A stretch of DNA of 64,000 nucleotides. Origin: Zelopaecilomyces penicillatus (Eukaryota; Ascomycota; Sordariomycetes; Hypocreales; Pseudodiploosporaceae). Below, piece by piece: positions 34,867 through 46,276 of this stretch. The notes beneath the pieces are model-generated. The model saw only the letters and a list, made by a program, of their open reading frames with translations, searched no databases and was not told the DNA's origin. The stretch's first letter is position 1, and each line of letters begins with the position of its first letter. The stretch lies in NCBI GenBank assembly GCA_005765155.1, contig VCCP01000005.1, forward strand, positions 4,898,001-4,962,000, given 5' to 3'. The position numbers and the translations under genes are program-made.

Positions 34867-36050
34867 GCTGTGTTGACAAAGTAGGTTTGAGATTGAGAAA
34901 ACTAGAGAGAGGAGATGCTTGATGTTAAGGATACGGTGAAGCATGAGGGGAGACTACTCCTTTATATGCTTGTAGAATATTCATGGCCAAGATTCATAGT
35001 TTTGCGACTGACTGCCTCTTCGTAGACTTGAAGATACCATCATGATTTACAAGCATGGCAAACCCGGAGGTGGACGGCAATAGGTAAAGTCCGAATAGTG
35101 CCATCGCGTCATGATTTCTGTCCAAGAGCATGACAAGAGCTGGGTGACAATAGCCAATGAGAGACTACTTGCCCGATATGGATTGATTTGTATTTTATGT
35201 ATAAATATCTCGAACGGCTTGGCTTCAAACGAGGCTCTACAGAAGAACCTGGAGTAATGTGCATCATGCTAGTTTCATTGGGAGAATTGCTTTTGACAGC
35301 TGAAGCTTGTAAGGATCAACCAATGGGAGACTGTTTTCCTGAACGGGGATAGTGTATTACTATAGTTCAAACATCCTTGCGGTTGTCGGCGAGTGTGACG
35401 AACTATTGTGTGTAAGTTACTAATACTCCAGATATCATCCAATTCTCTGCAGGATGCGTTGAATACTCTGGTCGTTCTATTGCTAGAGGCTGCCTAGTCT
35501 CGGACTTTGAAGTGAAGGAGTTAAGGAATAATGTCCGGACTCTTTTATGCTGCGGTGAGTTTCTTTCTGCTAGATGTTCGTCCATTATATTTCATGCTGC
35601 TCTTGACAGAAAACAATACTTGACTACATCCTGTGTGCAATGATGCGTGTACTGGCAACTTCATACCTACCATCAAATGGTGTTTATCCTCACCGAGAGC
35701 TTACTCCTCGGCGGTCTCCGGAAATAGCGGCGGTGCCCGTCAGCCTAGTGCAACACGTGGCTCACTAGCCATCTCACCGAGGCCACACCGACACCCTTAC
35801 CGATGTCCTTCACCGAAACAAGCAACCCCACACATGCCCACGTTGCTCACCGCACACCAGCCACTATCGGGCCCAAAGGGAGGGGCGACCTGCTGCTGCT
35901 TGCATTCCACATCCACACGTCGCCCAAACAAAGCCCCCTTTCTGCTTCCCTTCTCTCAAAAGCAGCCCCTAAGAAATTTCCAAGACTGGACTCTGACAGT
36001 TTGTATTTGCATTTTCGGTGACTGGAATACCTCCAATCCGACGACTGAAG
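34867..36050. other. Spacer between divergent SDR and ISN1 genes
   Basis: It holds both promoters. Open frames at 35633-36073 are C-rich and overlap the ISN1 start in other frames; no gene is supported. Confidence 0.45.
34961..34966 (-). promoter_or_regulatory. TATA box of the SDR gene
   Basis: On the minus strand the sequence reads CATATAAAGG, about 95 bases before the ATG at 34865, a normal distance for a regulated fungal promoter. Confidence 0.45.
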
Positions 36051-38006
36051 ATGACGACCCGGTATCGCGTTGAGTGTAAGCTCCCCTGTTCCCCCAGGCC
36101 TGGAGCTGCGACCCCTCCATTGGCTAGCTGAGCTGAGCTGAGCTGTTGGTCGAGCTTCGGAGCGCTTGCTGCACTCCATTGAGGATGGGAATTTGGGGGG
36201 CTAATCAAACGATCTGGTAGATGCGCTCAAGACTCACAGAAGAGATCAGTTTATAGGTAGGCAATCGAAAATCCTCTCTGGACCTATTCTGGACACAATT
36301 TTCGCGGTTGGGCGGAGGAGGTGGCCGCACACTTGCGCCGACACTCCGACGGACTGAGTCACGACCGCCCAACCCGCTTTTGTTTGCTCCATTGGCTGCT
36401 CGTACTGTTAGAATCGCATCATTACACAGCATTCGTCTTTTCTCATGTAACTTTTTACACACTTAGCTAACACTTTTGATGGCATCTGCGGACAGAATGG
36501 ATCAAGGGTCTTCTTGCCGTGCCCTTTGTGCTGTACTCCCAGCCTACGGGCATGTTTGGAGATGACAGCAACGTCGCCAAGATGGCTGAAGAATCTCATC
36601 GACGATACGCCGAGATTATGCGAGATGTCGAACTCATGATTGATGACCACAGTGAGTTGCCGCCCTCGCCATCTCGACGCTTAAGCGTGTCTCAACGCAC
36701 ATGTTCATCATCCACCGTCCACCGTGACCGACTCATGGCTAATCATTGGGCGTCCGCCGTTGTCAAACCCATCTAGTCTCCCGCCAGAACCAAGACACAT
36801 TCTTTCCATCAAAGCTCGGCATGTTGGTACCTACAGCTGGGCCATTCTTCACCCGCCTGCCACTCGAGGCTGCGTTCAAGTATCAGGATCGTAAACGGTA
36901 CATGTCGTCTCGGCGATATGTCGCGCCTTCCTTTAACGACGTTCGCCTGGTTCTCAACTCGGCGCAGATCATGGCTGTGACGAATGGTGCGCTGCAGTTG
37001 GCTACGTTTGATGGTGACGTGACGTTGTATGATGACGGGCAGAGCCTAGAGTCTTCGAGCCCAATGATTCCCCGATTGCTTGGTAGGTAACCACCCATCT
37101 GCTCTACCCTTGCGTATGAGCTTCAAGAGGAAGTGCAATGATTCTAGAAGCTTACGACGATCAGACTTGCTCCGAAAAAATATCAAAATCGGCATTGTTA
37201 CGGCCGCTGGCTACACCACAGCCGACCGATACTATGATCGTCTTCACGGACTACTAGATGCCATCGCTGCCTCAAAAGACCTTGACCCCCTTCAGAAGCA
37301 GAATCTTGTCATTATGGGTGGCGAGTCCAACTACCTCTTCGAATACGCTCAATCATCACCACACCGGCTCGCCCCTGTCCCGCGTTCTGAGTGGCTGACT
37401 CCAGACATGGCCGCCTGGTCCGAAACTGACATCAACGCCTTGCTGGATCTCGCCGAGTCAGCCCTACGCGACTGCGTGCGTACAATGAATCTCCCTGCCA
37501 TTATTGTGCGCAAAGACCGCGCGGTCGGCATCATCCCCGACCCTCCCGAAACCCGCATTGCTCGTGAGAGCCTTGAGGAGACGGTCCTCGTCGTACAACG
37601 CATTCTCGAGCTTAGCAGCCTGGGTTCTTCTTCGCAGCCGCCCGGACGGTCTCCCAGTATTGGGCCCTCGGGACATCTTCGAGTGCCGTTCTGTGCTTTC
37701 AATGGAGGGCGCGATGTCTTTGTCGACATTGGTGATAAGAGCTGGGGTGTTACTGTATGCCAGCAGTGGTTTGGCCGAAGACGCAATGGAGCCTTGAGCG
37801 GGAGCGATGGGTCAGATGCTGCATCGGCAGCGGCCACAGCTATTAAGGGCGAGAACACGCTGCACGTAGGCGATCAGTTTCTGAGTGCCGGGTCCAACGA
37901 CTTTAAAGCACGCAGTGTTGGTACAACGGCCTGGATTGCCAGTCCTGCGGAGACTGTGGATTTGTTGGACGAGCTGGCGGACTTGATGCAGAAGAAACTT
38001 TCATAG
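36051..38006 (+). CDS. ISN1: IMP-specific 5'-nucleotidase ISN1
   Basis: Five exons: 36051-36075, 36221-36256, 36496-36651, 36777-37082 and 37165-38006, giving 454 residues. The start MTTRYRVE and the following YALKTHRRDQFIEWIKG are split over two tiny exons (25 and 36 nt). Conserved parts include LLAVPFVLYSQPT, IKIGIVTAAGYT and FNGGRDVFVDIGDKSWGV, the signature of fungal and apicomplexan ISN1 with a HAD-like fold. Family knowledge: the enzyme dephosphorylates IMP to inosine in purine turnover in the cytosol. The C-terminus has an Ala/Ser-rich insertion, then HVGDQFLSAGSNDFKARS. It is a housekeeping gene sitting inside an otherwise accessory stretch. All exon phases agree. Confidence 0.93.
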
Positions 38007-38640
38007 AGGAGGAGAGCATTGCACTTTTAAGTGCAACTGTCATTGTATTGTTTAATCATGGCATCATGGCGCTCCATGTTATCTCTGTTTTAAGCTGCCA
38101 TATGTTTTTGCATGCCCTGTACCTTGTTTTTATGGCAACGTAAGCTGAATACTAGGTAGTTAGTATTCGCTATGAGTATTATTATGTACCGCAATGACTG
38201 AAATGTATTTGAGGGGGAATTCTTGAGATTTTGCATCATACTGGCATATACTTGACCTTGACAGTGTACGTACAGTACGGGATGTTTTCACTCTTGATGA
38301 CCTATTTGTCTTTATCCCCATTCAACTTTCAGTGATATATTAAGGCGATTCATTGATGTACCTAACTATGGAAGTTATGAACAATATTATCTTGTGGTAA
38401 AACTATCACCACATTGTTATGCCGGTGCAAATGGATATTTCAGTCGATACGGGTAATTCGGCACCCGCGGAAGCCGCGCACTGTGCGGGTGTATGTGTGA
38501 GTCAAAATGAAAAATCCACCTGAAAAGACTGGACTCAACATGAGCATCAACTTTTTCTAATGTAGAACCTGTATCGACTCTGTTTCATTTAAATCGTCTT
38601 ATAAAATCAAACTTGTATTTTTGTTTCTTCTTTTAATTCA
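38007..38640. other. Gene-free spacer
   Basis: AT-rich sequence with the 3' region of ISN1 and the promoter of the carrier gene. No gene is seen. Confidence 0.5.
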
Positions 38641-39806
38641 ATGTCTCTAGGCGCTGGCGCCGATGTATGGTTGGTACGTTTCGTGGATGGTCACTAAATG
38701 CTTCCCTTCATCTTATCTTCAGATCTTCCAACCAGGATCGCTGACCCCCAATGCAATTTGAACAGGCAGCTACCATCTCAACATTAAGCGTAGATGTTCT
38801 TATCCACCCCATAGACACACTCATCACGCGTATCCAATCCCCAGCATACACAACGCACTACCGCAGCGCCAATGGCTCACTTCACCGGACTTTCTTCCAC
38901 GGCCTCTACCAGGGCTTCGGCCCCACCCTCATCACGGGGATCCCCGCTGCCGTGGCCTTTTTCACAGTCTACGAGGGCGCCAAGACGGCATTTCAGCGGT
39001 CTAAATCGGCGGGATATTTGGAGGGTGTCCCACAGCCGGTCCTTCATGCTGTGAGCAGCGCGGTGGCGGATTTGGTGTATTGCGCAATGGTGAATCCTGC
39101 TGAGGTGGTGAAGCAGAATGCGCAGGTTCATCGTGGTGGAGAGACCTCGTGCCAGGAGCAAAAGGGGGTAAGGAAATCACCGACTTTGCAGATGGTGAGG
39201 CAGTTTGCGAGGCATCCGGCTGGGTTGTGGGCAGGATATACGGCATTGGCGGCGAGTCATTTGCCCAGTACGTCTCTGATGTTTTGCTTGTATGAGTCTA
39301 TACGAGAAGCATGGCTGGAGAAACAAGCAGATGGAGTCGGTTCTGGGGGAAAGCCTGAATGTAGCATGATGGAGCAGATCAGGGTGAGTGCTTTGAGTGC
39401 AGCAATTGCTGGCAGCGTCACAGCTGGGCTTTTTGTGCCCATTGATGTGGTCAAGACCAGAATGAGGCTTGCAGCGGGCCATCGAATTACTCTGTCATCC
39501 CAACCTCAACCCTACAGAAGTCAGCAACAGCTACAGTCACTGGGTTCAATTGAAGCGGTGACGAAGACGGTGTCGGCCACGGCGGAAGCAGAAATACATA
39601 GCCCACGACGATCCAAGGCGAGCTTTCAGGCTATTGCGAGAGATGTCTTGCACAAAGACGGCGTGCGAGGTTTGTTTCGAGGAGCGATATTGACGTGCGT
39701 GGCAGCAGCGGTGGGGAGTGGTTTGTATCTTGGGTGTTATGAAGGCGTCAAGTTGTATTTCAACAAGGGCGTAGAGGATATGAAGGAAGATGAGACAGCG
39801 ATGTGA
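38641..39806 (+). CDS. Mitochondrial carrier family protein (SLC25), perhaps S-adenosylmethionine carrier-like
   Basis: Proposed exons 38641-38673 and 38766-39806 give 357 residues. A start at ATG 38751 in exon 2 is possible, but the upstream mini-exon (ending DVWL before the GTACGT donor) supplies the first half of transmembrane helix 1, which the short form would truncate. Three repeats carry the PxDxxxxR-type signature: HPIDTLITRIQS, NPAEVVKQNAQ and VPIDVVKTRM. EVVKQxAQ in the second repeat is typical of Pet8/SLC25A26 S-adenosylmethionine carriers, but the first repeat has Ile where a Lys is usual. The loop between repeat 3 signature and last helices is long and Ser/Gln-rich (about 245-295). 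It sits in the inner mitochondrial membrane. Substrate is unproven. Confidence 0.85.
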
Positions 39807-40336
39807 TGAAACGTTGTTCTGGTGTGTATATGTATTGTTGTAAGATTACCATCGGGGTTGTTGTTTATTGGTGAGACTCGTGATGTTTGTCTGACTTTGG
39901 AGTTTGGAGTTTGGTAAAGTCATCGCCGCCCAACTTACAAAATGAGGTTTTAGAACCATTCCCTCTCTTATAGATGATGTAATTAAGGAAGAATTAGAAG
40001 AATGAGGTTCTGCTCCTAAATTTCTAACCAAGGCAAAAAGATACAGAAATGTTCTCAACGGTATCTAGCAACTTTGTAGGTAAAACACCGAAATCCTACT
40101 CTGTTTATATTACTGCTCCTATTTGCAAGTCGAGCGCAATCTCTCTGGCCCTGAAGTATGGTACAACCGGTTCCAATATATATTCAGCATAAAGTTAACT
40201 TTGTCTATTAAAATAGTTTCAGGGCCCTCCCCGTTGCCTTTAGCTAACCCCCATTGTACATGTTTAATTCGCAATACAAGACGATACACGGTGCATTCAT
40301 CATACTAAGTTGTTGCTACATTGTTGCTACATCTCC
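39807..40336. other. Spacer between convergent genes
   Basis: AT-rich 3' regions of the carrier and P450 genes. A 12-base tandem repeat (TTGCTACATTG-type) lies at about 40311-40332. No gene is seen. Confidence 0.5.
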
Positions 40337-42050
40337 TTACACCTTCACATCTACCTGACTCTCAGCCAGGACCTCGGTTATATCACTACCTAGAAGATCG
40401 GCATCACTATCTTGCCACGGATGCTCACGCTCAACTTGTCGAACAAGCTCCTCGTATTTCGCACTTCTCGGCACAATCTGGTACGAAAACTTCCCCGGAT
40501 GGACCGCCACTCCCGGTGTGATGACGAGCTTGTTCTCAATCTCTACTCCGTGCTCATCAACGGCTTTGCGAATGTCAAAGGCGGCCAGGATCTGTGTCAC
40601 GGCTATGAAGATGCTTGAGTCGGCTAGAAGTCGACCGGGACATATTCTGCGTCCGTAGCCAAAGACAGTTTGTCTTGCATCAGGCTCGTTGCGTGGGTGT
40701 AGAAACCTCTCGGGCTCGAAACGTTCAGGGTCTGGGTGTACTTGGGGATCATGTGTGAACCACCATACGGCAGGCAATAGGTATGCGCCCTTTGGAATGA
40801 GGTAGCCGTTGTAGATGATGTCTTCGTCTGCGGTGTGAGGGAGTCCCATGGGGCCGGCTGGACACCATCTAAACGCCTCAGTAAGCAACGCGTTGAGATA
40901 CGGCAGCTTCTGTCGGTCGTCAAGTCGGGGCAGCCGATCAGGGCCAATGACTTGGTCAATCTCATGCTGGGCTTTTCGCTGCACGTCGGGGTACATGGTC
41001 ATGGCCAAGATGAAAAAGCTCATCGTTGATGCCGTGGTATGTGAGGCTCCGCCATACAGAGCTCCGGCAGTCCACTTGATAGCTTCTTCATCGTCGCTAC
41101 TAATGCTGCCTTTCTCAACGCTACCATTGCCTAGCTGGTGGAGTAACGTCGATACATATGACGCATCATGGTGGCAACTGGACATCTTTTGCTGGACAAA
41201 GGCATAGGGGATGTTGGCAACAGCATAGTTCACTTTGCGCCAGCGTCGAGCTGTTTCCTTGAATTTTGTACCGGGGAAAAAGTCAGGGAGGTACTTGAGG
41301 GCAGGGAAGAAGTCAACCATCCAGGCTCCGGGGGTAAAAGCGAGAGTCATGTTGGATATCATGCGCTCGACCAGATCGACTAGGGGATCCACGCCATTGG
41401 GTTTGATGGAGTAACCGTAGGTGATTCTTAGGATAACGGCACCAGTTGCTCTATGTCAAGGGGTTAGTTTAAACCAATCTAGTAAGATTTATACAAGGGT
41501 GAAGGGAAAGGCTAGGTAAGACTTGCGTCATAAAGTGTTGGTTCATCTGCTCAGGGTCTTTCAAGATACGCAAAAGAAGCCGGCGCATCTCAACCTCAAT
41601 AACCTCATTATACCGAGCCACAACTGGCTTCGTCCCAAACTGCTGGTGCATAAGCCGCCGATGCAGCTTAAATGTATCATTATACGGCAGACTGCCCGGA
41701 AACTTCCTGCATCCGCACATGATGTCTGCAAACTCACAGCTCGGACGGCCCGAGGTCAGAGCCGCCTTGGTCGCCATGATTTCGGTGACGGCCTGCAGGT
41801 CATGAATAATGATGATGGGCTGGCCCATGACAGTGAGGGAGCTGATGGGGCCGTATAGGTCTTTGTGCTTGAGCCAGAATTGGAACTCTGGTGGTCCCTT
41901 GGGTGGTAAGTCGAGAACATTTCCGACGATGGGTAAGGGTTTGGGGCCGGGAGGGAGAGGGAGATTGGGGGAAGTTTTGTGGAAGAAGATGCGGTAGGCT
42001 AGGAAGCTGATGAATGCGATGATACTGGGAAGGAGGAATGCATTTGCCAT
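40337..42050 (-). CDS. Cytochrome P450 monooxygenase (OrdA-like)
   Basis: Exons 42050-41527 and 41450-40337 give 545 residues. A membrane anchor (about 4-22) is followed by the proline hinge LPLPPGPKPLPIVGN. The oxygen-binding helix reads AGALYGGASHTTAS, the K-helix ExxR is EAFR, the PERF region is DPERFEPERF, and the heme motif is FGYGRRICPGR with the ligand Cys445. The overall style (GPISSLTVMGQPIIIIHD) resembles O-methylsterigmatocystin oxidoreductase-type P450s. The single intron appears to use a GC donor (GCAAGT, AC/GC boundary at 41526), because the only nearby GT would break the frame into the conserved TATGAVILRITYGY. It is in the same orientation as the terpene synthase gene 857 bases upstream, so it may oxidise that product at the ER membrane. 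This pathway link is inferred. Confidence 0.93.
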
Positions 42051-42907
42051 GGTGTTTTTTTTTTGCTGCTAGCTAGCTGGCTGGCTGGGGATGAGATGAG
42101 TTGATGAACGCGATTTGGAAATTTTGGTTAGAAGTTTGTTTAAATGTTCTCCAACGACTCTCAATTTATTTCGAAGACAGAAGAGGGAAAGAAACAAAAA
42201 AAGAAAAAGCAACTTGTCTTTTGGAGTTGCCATATTACTTCCCTTGCCCGCCCGATGTTGATCACTGTTTTGCGGTACTACACATCACTCGACGCAATCC
42301 ACATTCCGCAACGCCATGTTTTATCCCATCGGGCTGGGTTAGGGCTGCATACTAAAGAGAACTACTACCAACTTTATGATGTAGATGTACGACACACCAC
42401 ATACGAAGCCTCACTAACGAATGGCGTTTGAAGGTAGCAGTGCTGACGTTGCTTCCGATCGGCCAGGATGCAGTGTGGAATGGCTGATGGGTAGACCTAG
42501 GTACCTGGAAATACCGTAAAGGGATAAGTCAAGGATGATAGTTTGGGAAAGCCATTACTATGCACCGAGACGCGTCTACTGCTGATGTGTGATTGATGTG
42601 AGTGTGATGGCTAATCGAGTACTCGTCATTGATTGGAAGTTGTAGAGTGAGGCTGTAGGCGTGCGCCTCATGGGGCCTGGAGGTGATCATGTCGAATTTA
42701 CAGACATTCAATCTCAGTTCTCTGGCCTTTTACCCAGAATTATGCTGTTTGATCTAAGCTGTGATTTCTTTTTAGAAAATCCCAAAACTAAAATAAAAGT
42801 ATAGTTCTCAACATCATGCAGTGCATGTACATCTCCCTGCTCACAACACCATTATCCTGCGCCCCCCCCCCCCCAACCTTTGTAAGACAGACATTCTCAT
42901 ATAGCCA
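42051..42907. other. Spacer between terpene synthase and P450 genes
   Basis: It contains the P450 promoter. A C run of about 13 bases lies near 42861-42873, close to the synthase stop codon. No gene is seen. Confidence 0.5.
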
Positions 42908-43915
42908 TTACGCAGAAGTCATCTCAGGGACCTTGGTCGAGCTACCCACCGTTGAAGGAAGCTCAGCGTATCGCTTACCACGCATCTTATGTAGCCACAC
43001 GACGGTGCCGCCTTGAACCAGCTGCATGGCTCTAGCAAGACCTGGGCTGAGAGCAGCAACATCCTCCAGTGCGGCCGCTAGTTGAGCTTCAAAGTCGTGA
43101 AACATGCGGACCGACACGTCCATGGCTTCGGGAATGGTTAATGGGATAGGTGATGCGCGCCGGAGGACGTGGACAATGTTGGTGTATTGGACAGTTTCTG
43201 GGTGTTTTCCGCTTGTTTTGTACAGATCTAGCACGATCCCGATAGATTTGCCAGATAGAATTGCAGCCCTTCTGAAGACTTCGGGTGCCATGGCGCAGAC
43301 ACGTACCAATTCCCTGGTCAGTTCTGGAATAGCGAATCCAATCATGGCAAACTCCAATCCCATGTAGGCGTTTGTAGCTCGTGCCTCAAAGTATTTCTCC
43401 ACTGACACCTCAAGTCTTCCAGACTCAATCTCTCGAAGTATCACCGTTCCGTCAAGATAGCGGTTTGTCTCTGCCTGTACAATCTTCAGAGCATCCTTAT
43501 CCCAGCACGCAACAGAGTGGAACTTGACAATAAGCTCATACATCTCATCAGAAACTGGGCGGCCCTCCACTGCGGTTCTGTATTTGCTGATCAAGTCAGA
43601 TACTACAAACATGTCCGTAGCGTCGTCTAGGAGATCGTCTACAAGCACTCCGGCGGAAAACAGGTCAGAGATGAGCTTGAGGCGGTCTAAGTCTCCGTCG
43701 GGATAGATGGAGGATGTGTAGGATCCTCCGCATAAAGACATGAAAGCGTGGTCAGAGACGGACTCAAGAGCAGCTAATTCGTTTAGTGCGCGAGCGCAAG
43801 TTTCTTCTGAGTGTTGGCAAAGCTCTTTGTAAGCGGTATGTCTTCGGCCATCGAATCGACTGAGGATGACTGGTGAAGTGTAATGAACTGTTGACTGGGT
43901 GTTGTTTTTCGCCAT
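42908..43915 (-). CDS. Class I terpene synthase-like protein with degenerate NSE motif
   Basis: A single exon of 335 residues from the ATG at 43915; upstream codons to 43984 are open but contain no ATG. The aspartate-rich metal motif DDLLDDATD lies at 93-101, a candidate diphosphate sensor Arg at 179 (YFEARATNAY), and the C-terminal RY pair at 315-316 (GKRYAE) with the preceding VVWLHKMR. These are marks of fungal sesquiterpene cyclases. The second metal site, normally NDxxSxxxE, is replaced by LDLYKTSGKHPE at 229-240: Asn is Leu and the Ser and Glu positions are not conserved. The protein may therefore bind metals unusually, act on another prenyl substrate, or be inactive. It lies next to a P450 gene and an mpaB-like oxygenase gene. 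I cannot name the product. Confidence 0.8.
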   Translation of the reverse strand: MAKNNTQSTVHYTSPVILSRFDGRRHTAYKELCQHSEETCARALNELAALESVSDHAFMSLCGGSYTSSIYPDGDLDRLKLISDLFSAGVLVDDLLDDATDMFVVSDLISKYRTAVEGRPVSDEMYELIVKFHSVACWDKDALKIVQAETNRYLDGTVILREIESGRLEVSVEKYFEARATNAYMGLEFAMIGFAIPELTRELVRVCAMAPEVFRRAAILSGKSIGIVLDLYKTSGKHPETVQYTNIVHVLRRASPIPLTIPEAMDVSVRMFHDFEAQLAAALEDVAALSPGLARAMQLVQGGTVVWLHKMRGKRYAELPSTVGSSTKVPEMTSA

Positions 43916-44071
43916 TGTTATTGGAGAGTTGTCTGGTGTCTCTGCACAAGGCGTTCTCTTGCGTTTGTTTGCGCAGCGGGGCAATGGAATGAATAAGATG
44001 AGAGATGTTTTTGATGCTGAACTGGGATTATTGAAGAATGAATATCTCTAAAGATGAAGGGAAATAATCTA

Positions 44072-44077
44072 TTTATA
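44072..44077 (-). promoter_or_regulatory. TATA box of the terpene synthase-like gene
   Basis: On the minus strand the sequence reads GTTATAAATAG, about 157 bases before the ATG at 43915. Confidence 0.4.
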
Positions 44078-46148
44078 ACTTCCACATTCATACAGGAAAG
44101 ATTGAGTCTTCTATTGCTATCCTATAGTACAGAATCCTGTCCGTTATGCTTGTACAACTACCGAGTATACAGACAAAGGGAACAAATAGCCCAAATTGCG
44201 GCTTGTACACTACATGATGCAATGGAGAGAAAAGAGGAATCAAAGCTATCTTCTTAGCGATAGTTATTAATAACATCATTTTAGAGATGAATGAACTAGA
44301 TACCGGCGGCTGATGGTGGGTGGTGCTTTTCAAACTCCACCGTAAGAAAATAGTAAATGAAAGCCAAGGCCAGATGTACTTTGATGTTCAACGAAGCCAT
44401 AGGTTTCAACTACATGTAGAGTAAAGTGGCATAGGGGGCCATGGTAGAAACACTATGTTTTTTTTTTGTTTTTCAGGTGACAAGTGAGCAAAAGTTTTAG
44501 TCACTTTAGCCTGCGATTCAACAGAATCACGGCTTTTCGAGTGGGATGTTGTTCTCTCTTTTATATTTAGCGTGTTCCAAAGGCGAGTTTTCAACGAAGC
44601 CATTATTGTGCCTGACCCGACGGAGGTCACCGTTTTTGCCAAGTTTTGTGGATAGTCTTGAACTATATATTGTTGAGAGATCACGGTTGGCTGTTAGCGT
44701 TGTCACGGCAAACTTGGCTTGTAGGTTTATGCAGGGCATGTGGGGGTCTATAAGCTTCAAGAAACCCACAAACCGGGGTACTGGTTCAAAGTATGTCATC
44801 TCGGTTGATGGTGATGATTTACGAAATGGGTTTGGCGGGACAAGACGCCTGGTATTTACCTTACGCACTCAATGTTCAAGGTAGACCACTCCAAAAGCTA
44901 TATATTTAGTAAGATGATATCTGTCTGAAGGAAATGATACGGTAAATGGTCTATCTGTTAACGCGTCCGAATAACCTGTACCAGCAAGCAACATTGGACT
45001 GGCAAATCCAGTACACGAAATGCCACGCTCCGTGCAGATGCTGTATTGCCTTGTTCGATCGATCCAGCCAGCGCCAGTCAGCCTTCATAGGACTACGTTG
45101 GCATTAGCCTGCATTAGCAGTGTCATCGCTTCTTGTTTCGTCCAGCGGCTTCTTAGCGTGGTTTCGTCTTGTATACATGTGGTGCTTCAGGGTTCGCGGC
45201 AGTTCGTTTTTCACTCTCATCATAAGGCGTTGTGGGTCAGTCAAGTGATGTGTATACGAGTGTATGAGTGGGATGATGCCTAGGACGGGGGAGGGAGGGG
45301 GACCTGATTTTCGCTAGACTTGTTAGCTTTGCTGACGGTGGCGCTTGTTGTGTTGATGTTCTTGTGGCTATTTCAGCATCAGCCGGCGCTCTATAAGGCT
45401 GACGAATGGCTTTTCTCGTACATATAGTGTGCATTACATACTAGGTAGGTATTAGCATGTTCATATCTAAACAAGGGAGCCCCGCTAGCTCCCTGCATTG
45501 GCGTAAGATCGACTGCATCATCTCATACACCCGTATATCCGGAGTGCCAGCTTTCGTAGCTCCGTAGGTCGGGTATCGACATATCTCGCAAGGAGAATCA
45601 AAAATCAAGCGAACACGAATAGGGATTCTCCGGCACAGTCTAAGCATGTCCAGTCTTATGCATGCATGTTAGGTCGAGTGACGTCTGTCTAGACTTACGT
45701 TGGTGGTTTTTACTTTTTGGAAAGCGCCATGAAGCTCTTTTGGGATAAATCGAGTTCCTTATACACTTGGAGATGGAATGTGAAGTGGGATAGCTGTAAA
45801 GGCTTGAAGCTAATAGATGGCTTGAGGCAGGATTTTATTCAACCAGACTTGAATAGTTAATTGGGTGTTTGTCTGAGCTAGTCCTTGGTTGAGTCCCACT
45901 TGAGATGTCGCATAGTAATAACTTTGAGCAACCATAGAAACAAGTTTCTCGCTGTTTGTACCTGTACATGGTAGTAACCTGCTCGTCATCCGCTAAACTG
46001 TTGATCTATCTAGTTATGTGTGACGAATGGCTATGGATATGCATCTTTGGATACTGACAACGTGAACTACCCAGCAGGGCTGTTGCATGTGACCTCCTTC
46101 ACCATTCTAATTGCTTGAGATCTTTCCGTAAGCCCCCCCCCCGTCCCT

Positions 46149-46156
46149 TATATAAT
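46149..46156 (+). promoter_or_regulatory. TATA box of the mpaB-like gene
   Basis: The sequence TATATAAT after a C-rich stretch lies about 120 bases before ATG 46277. Confidence 0.4.
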
Positions 46157-46276
46157 CTCACGAACAAGCAGTCCCACTCTCTGTTCCTCAAAGCGAGAAC
46201 TCACCTTCACCACCTCCCCAGCAGTTCTGCGCACATCAGAGCCTCTCCCCTTGTTTCTCGGGCATCTAACCAAGAA

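Larger units (their letters stand above)
43916..46276. other. Divergent promoter region between terpene synthase and mpaB-like genes
   Basis: Apart from the two promoters there is no supported gene. Open frames at 44527-44884 (both strands) and 45020-45283 lack motifs. The region of about 2.3 kb is large for a shared promoter and could hide a non-coding transcript or a lost gene. Confidence 0.4.

Noticed and set aside
43916..43984. N-terminal extension of the terpene synthase-like frame
   Set aside because: The extension starts with TTG, not ATG; the first ATG at 43915 gives a normal N-terminus.
44527..44884. Open frames of 112-113 residues on both strands
   Set aside because: They mirror each other, and neither shows a domain, signal peptide or exon continuation.
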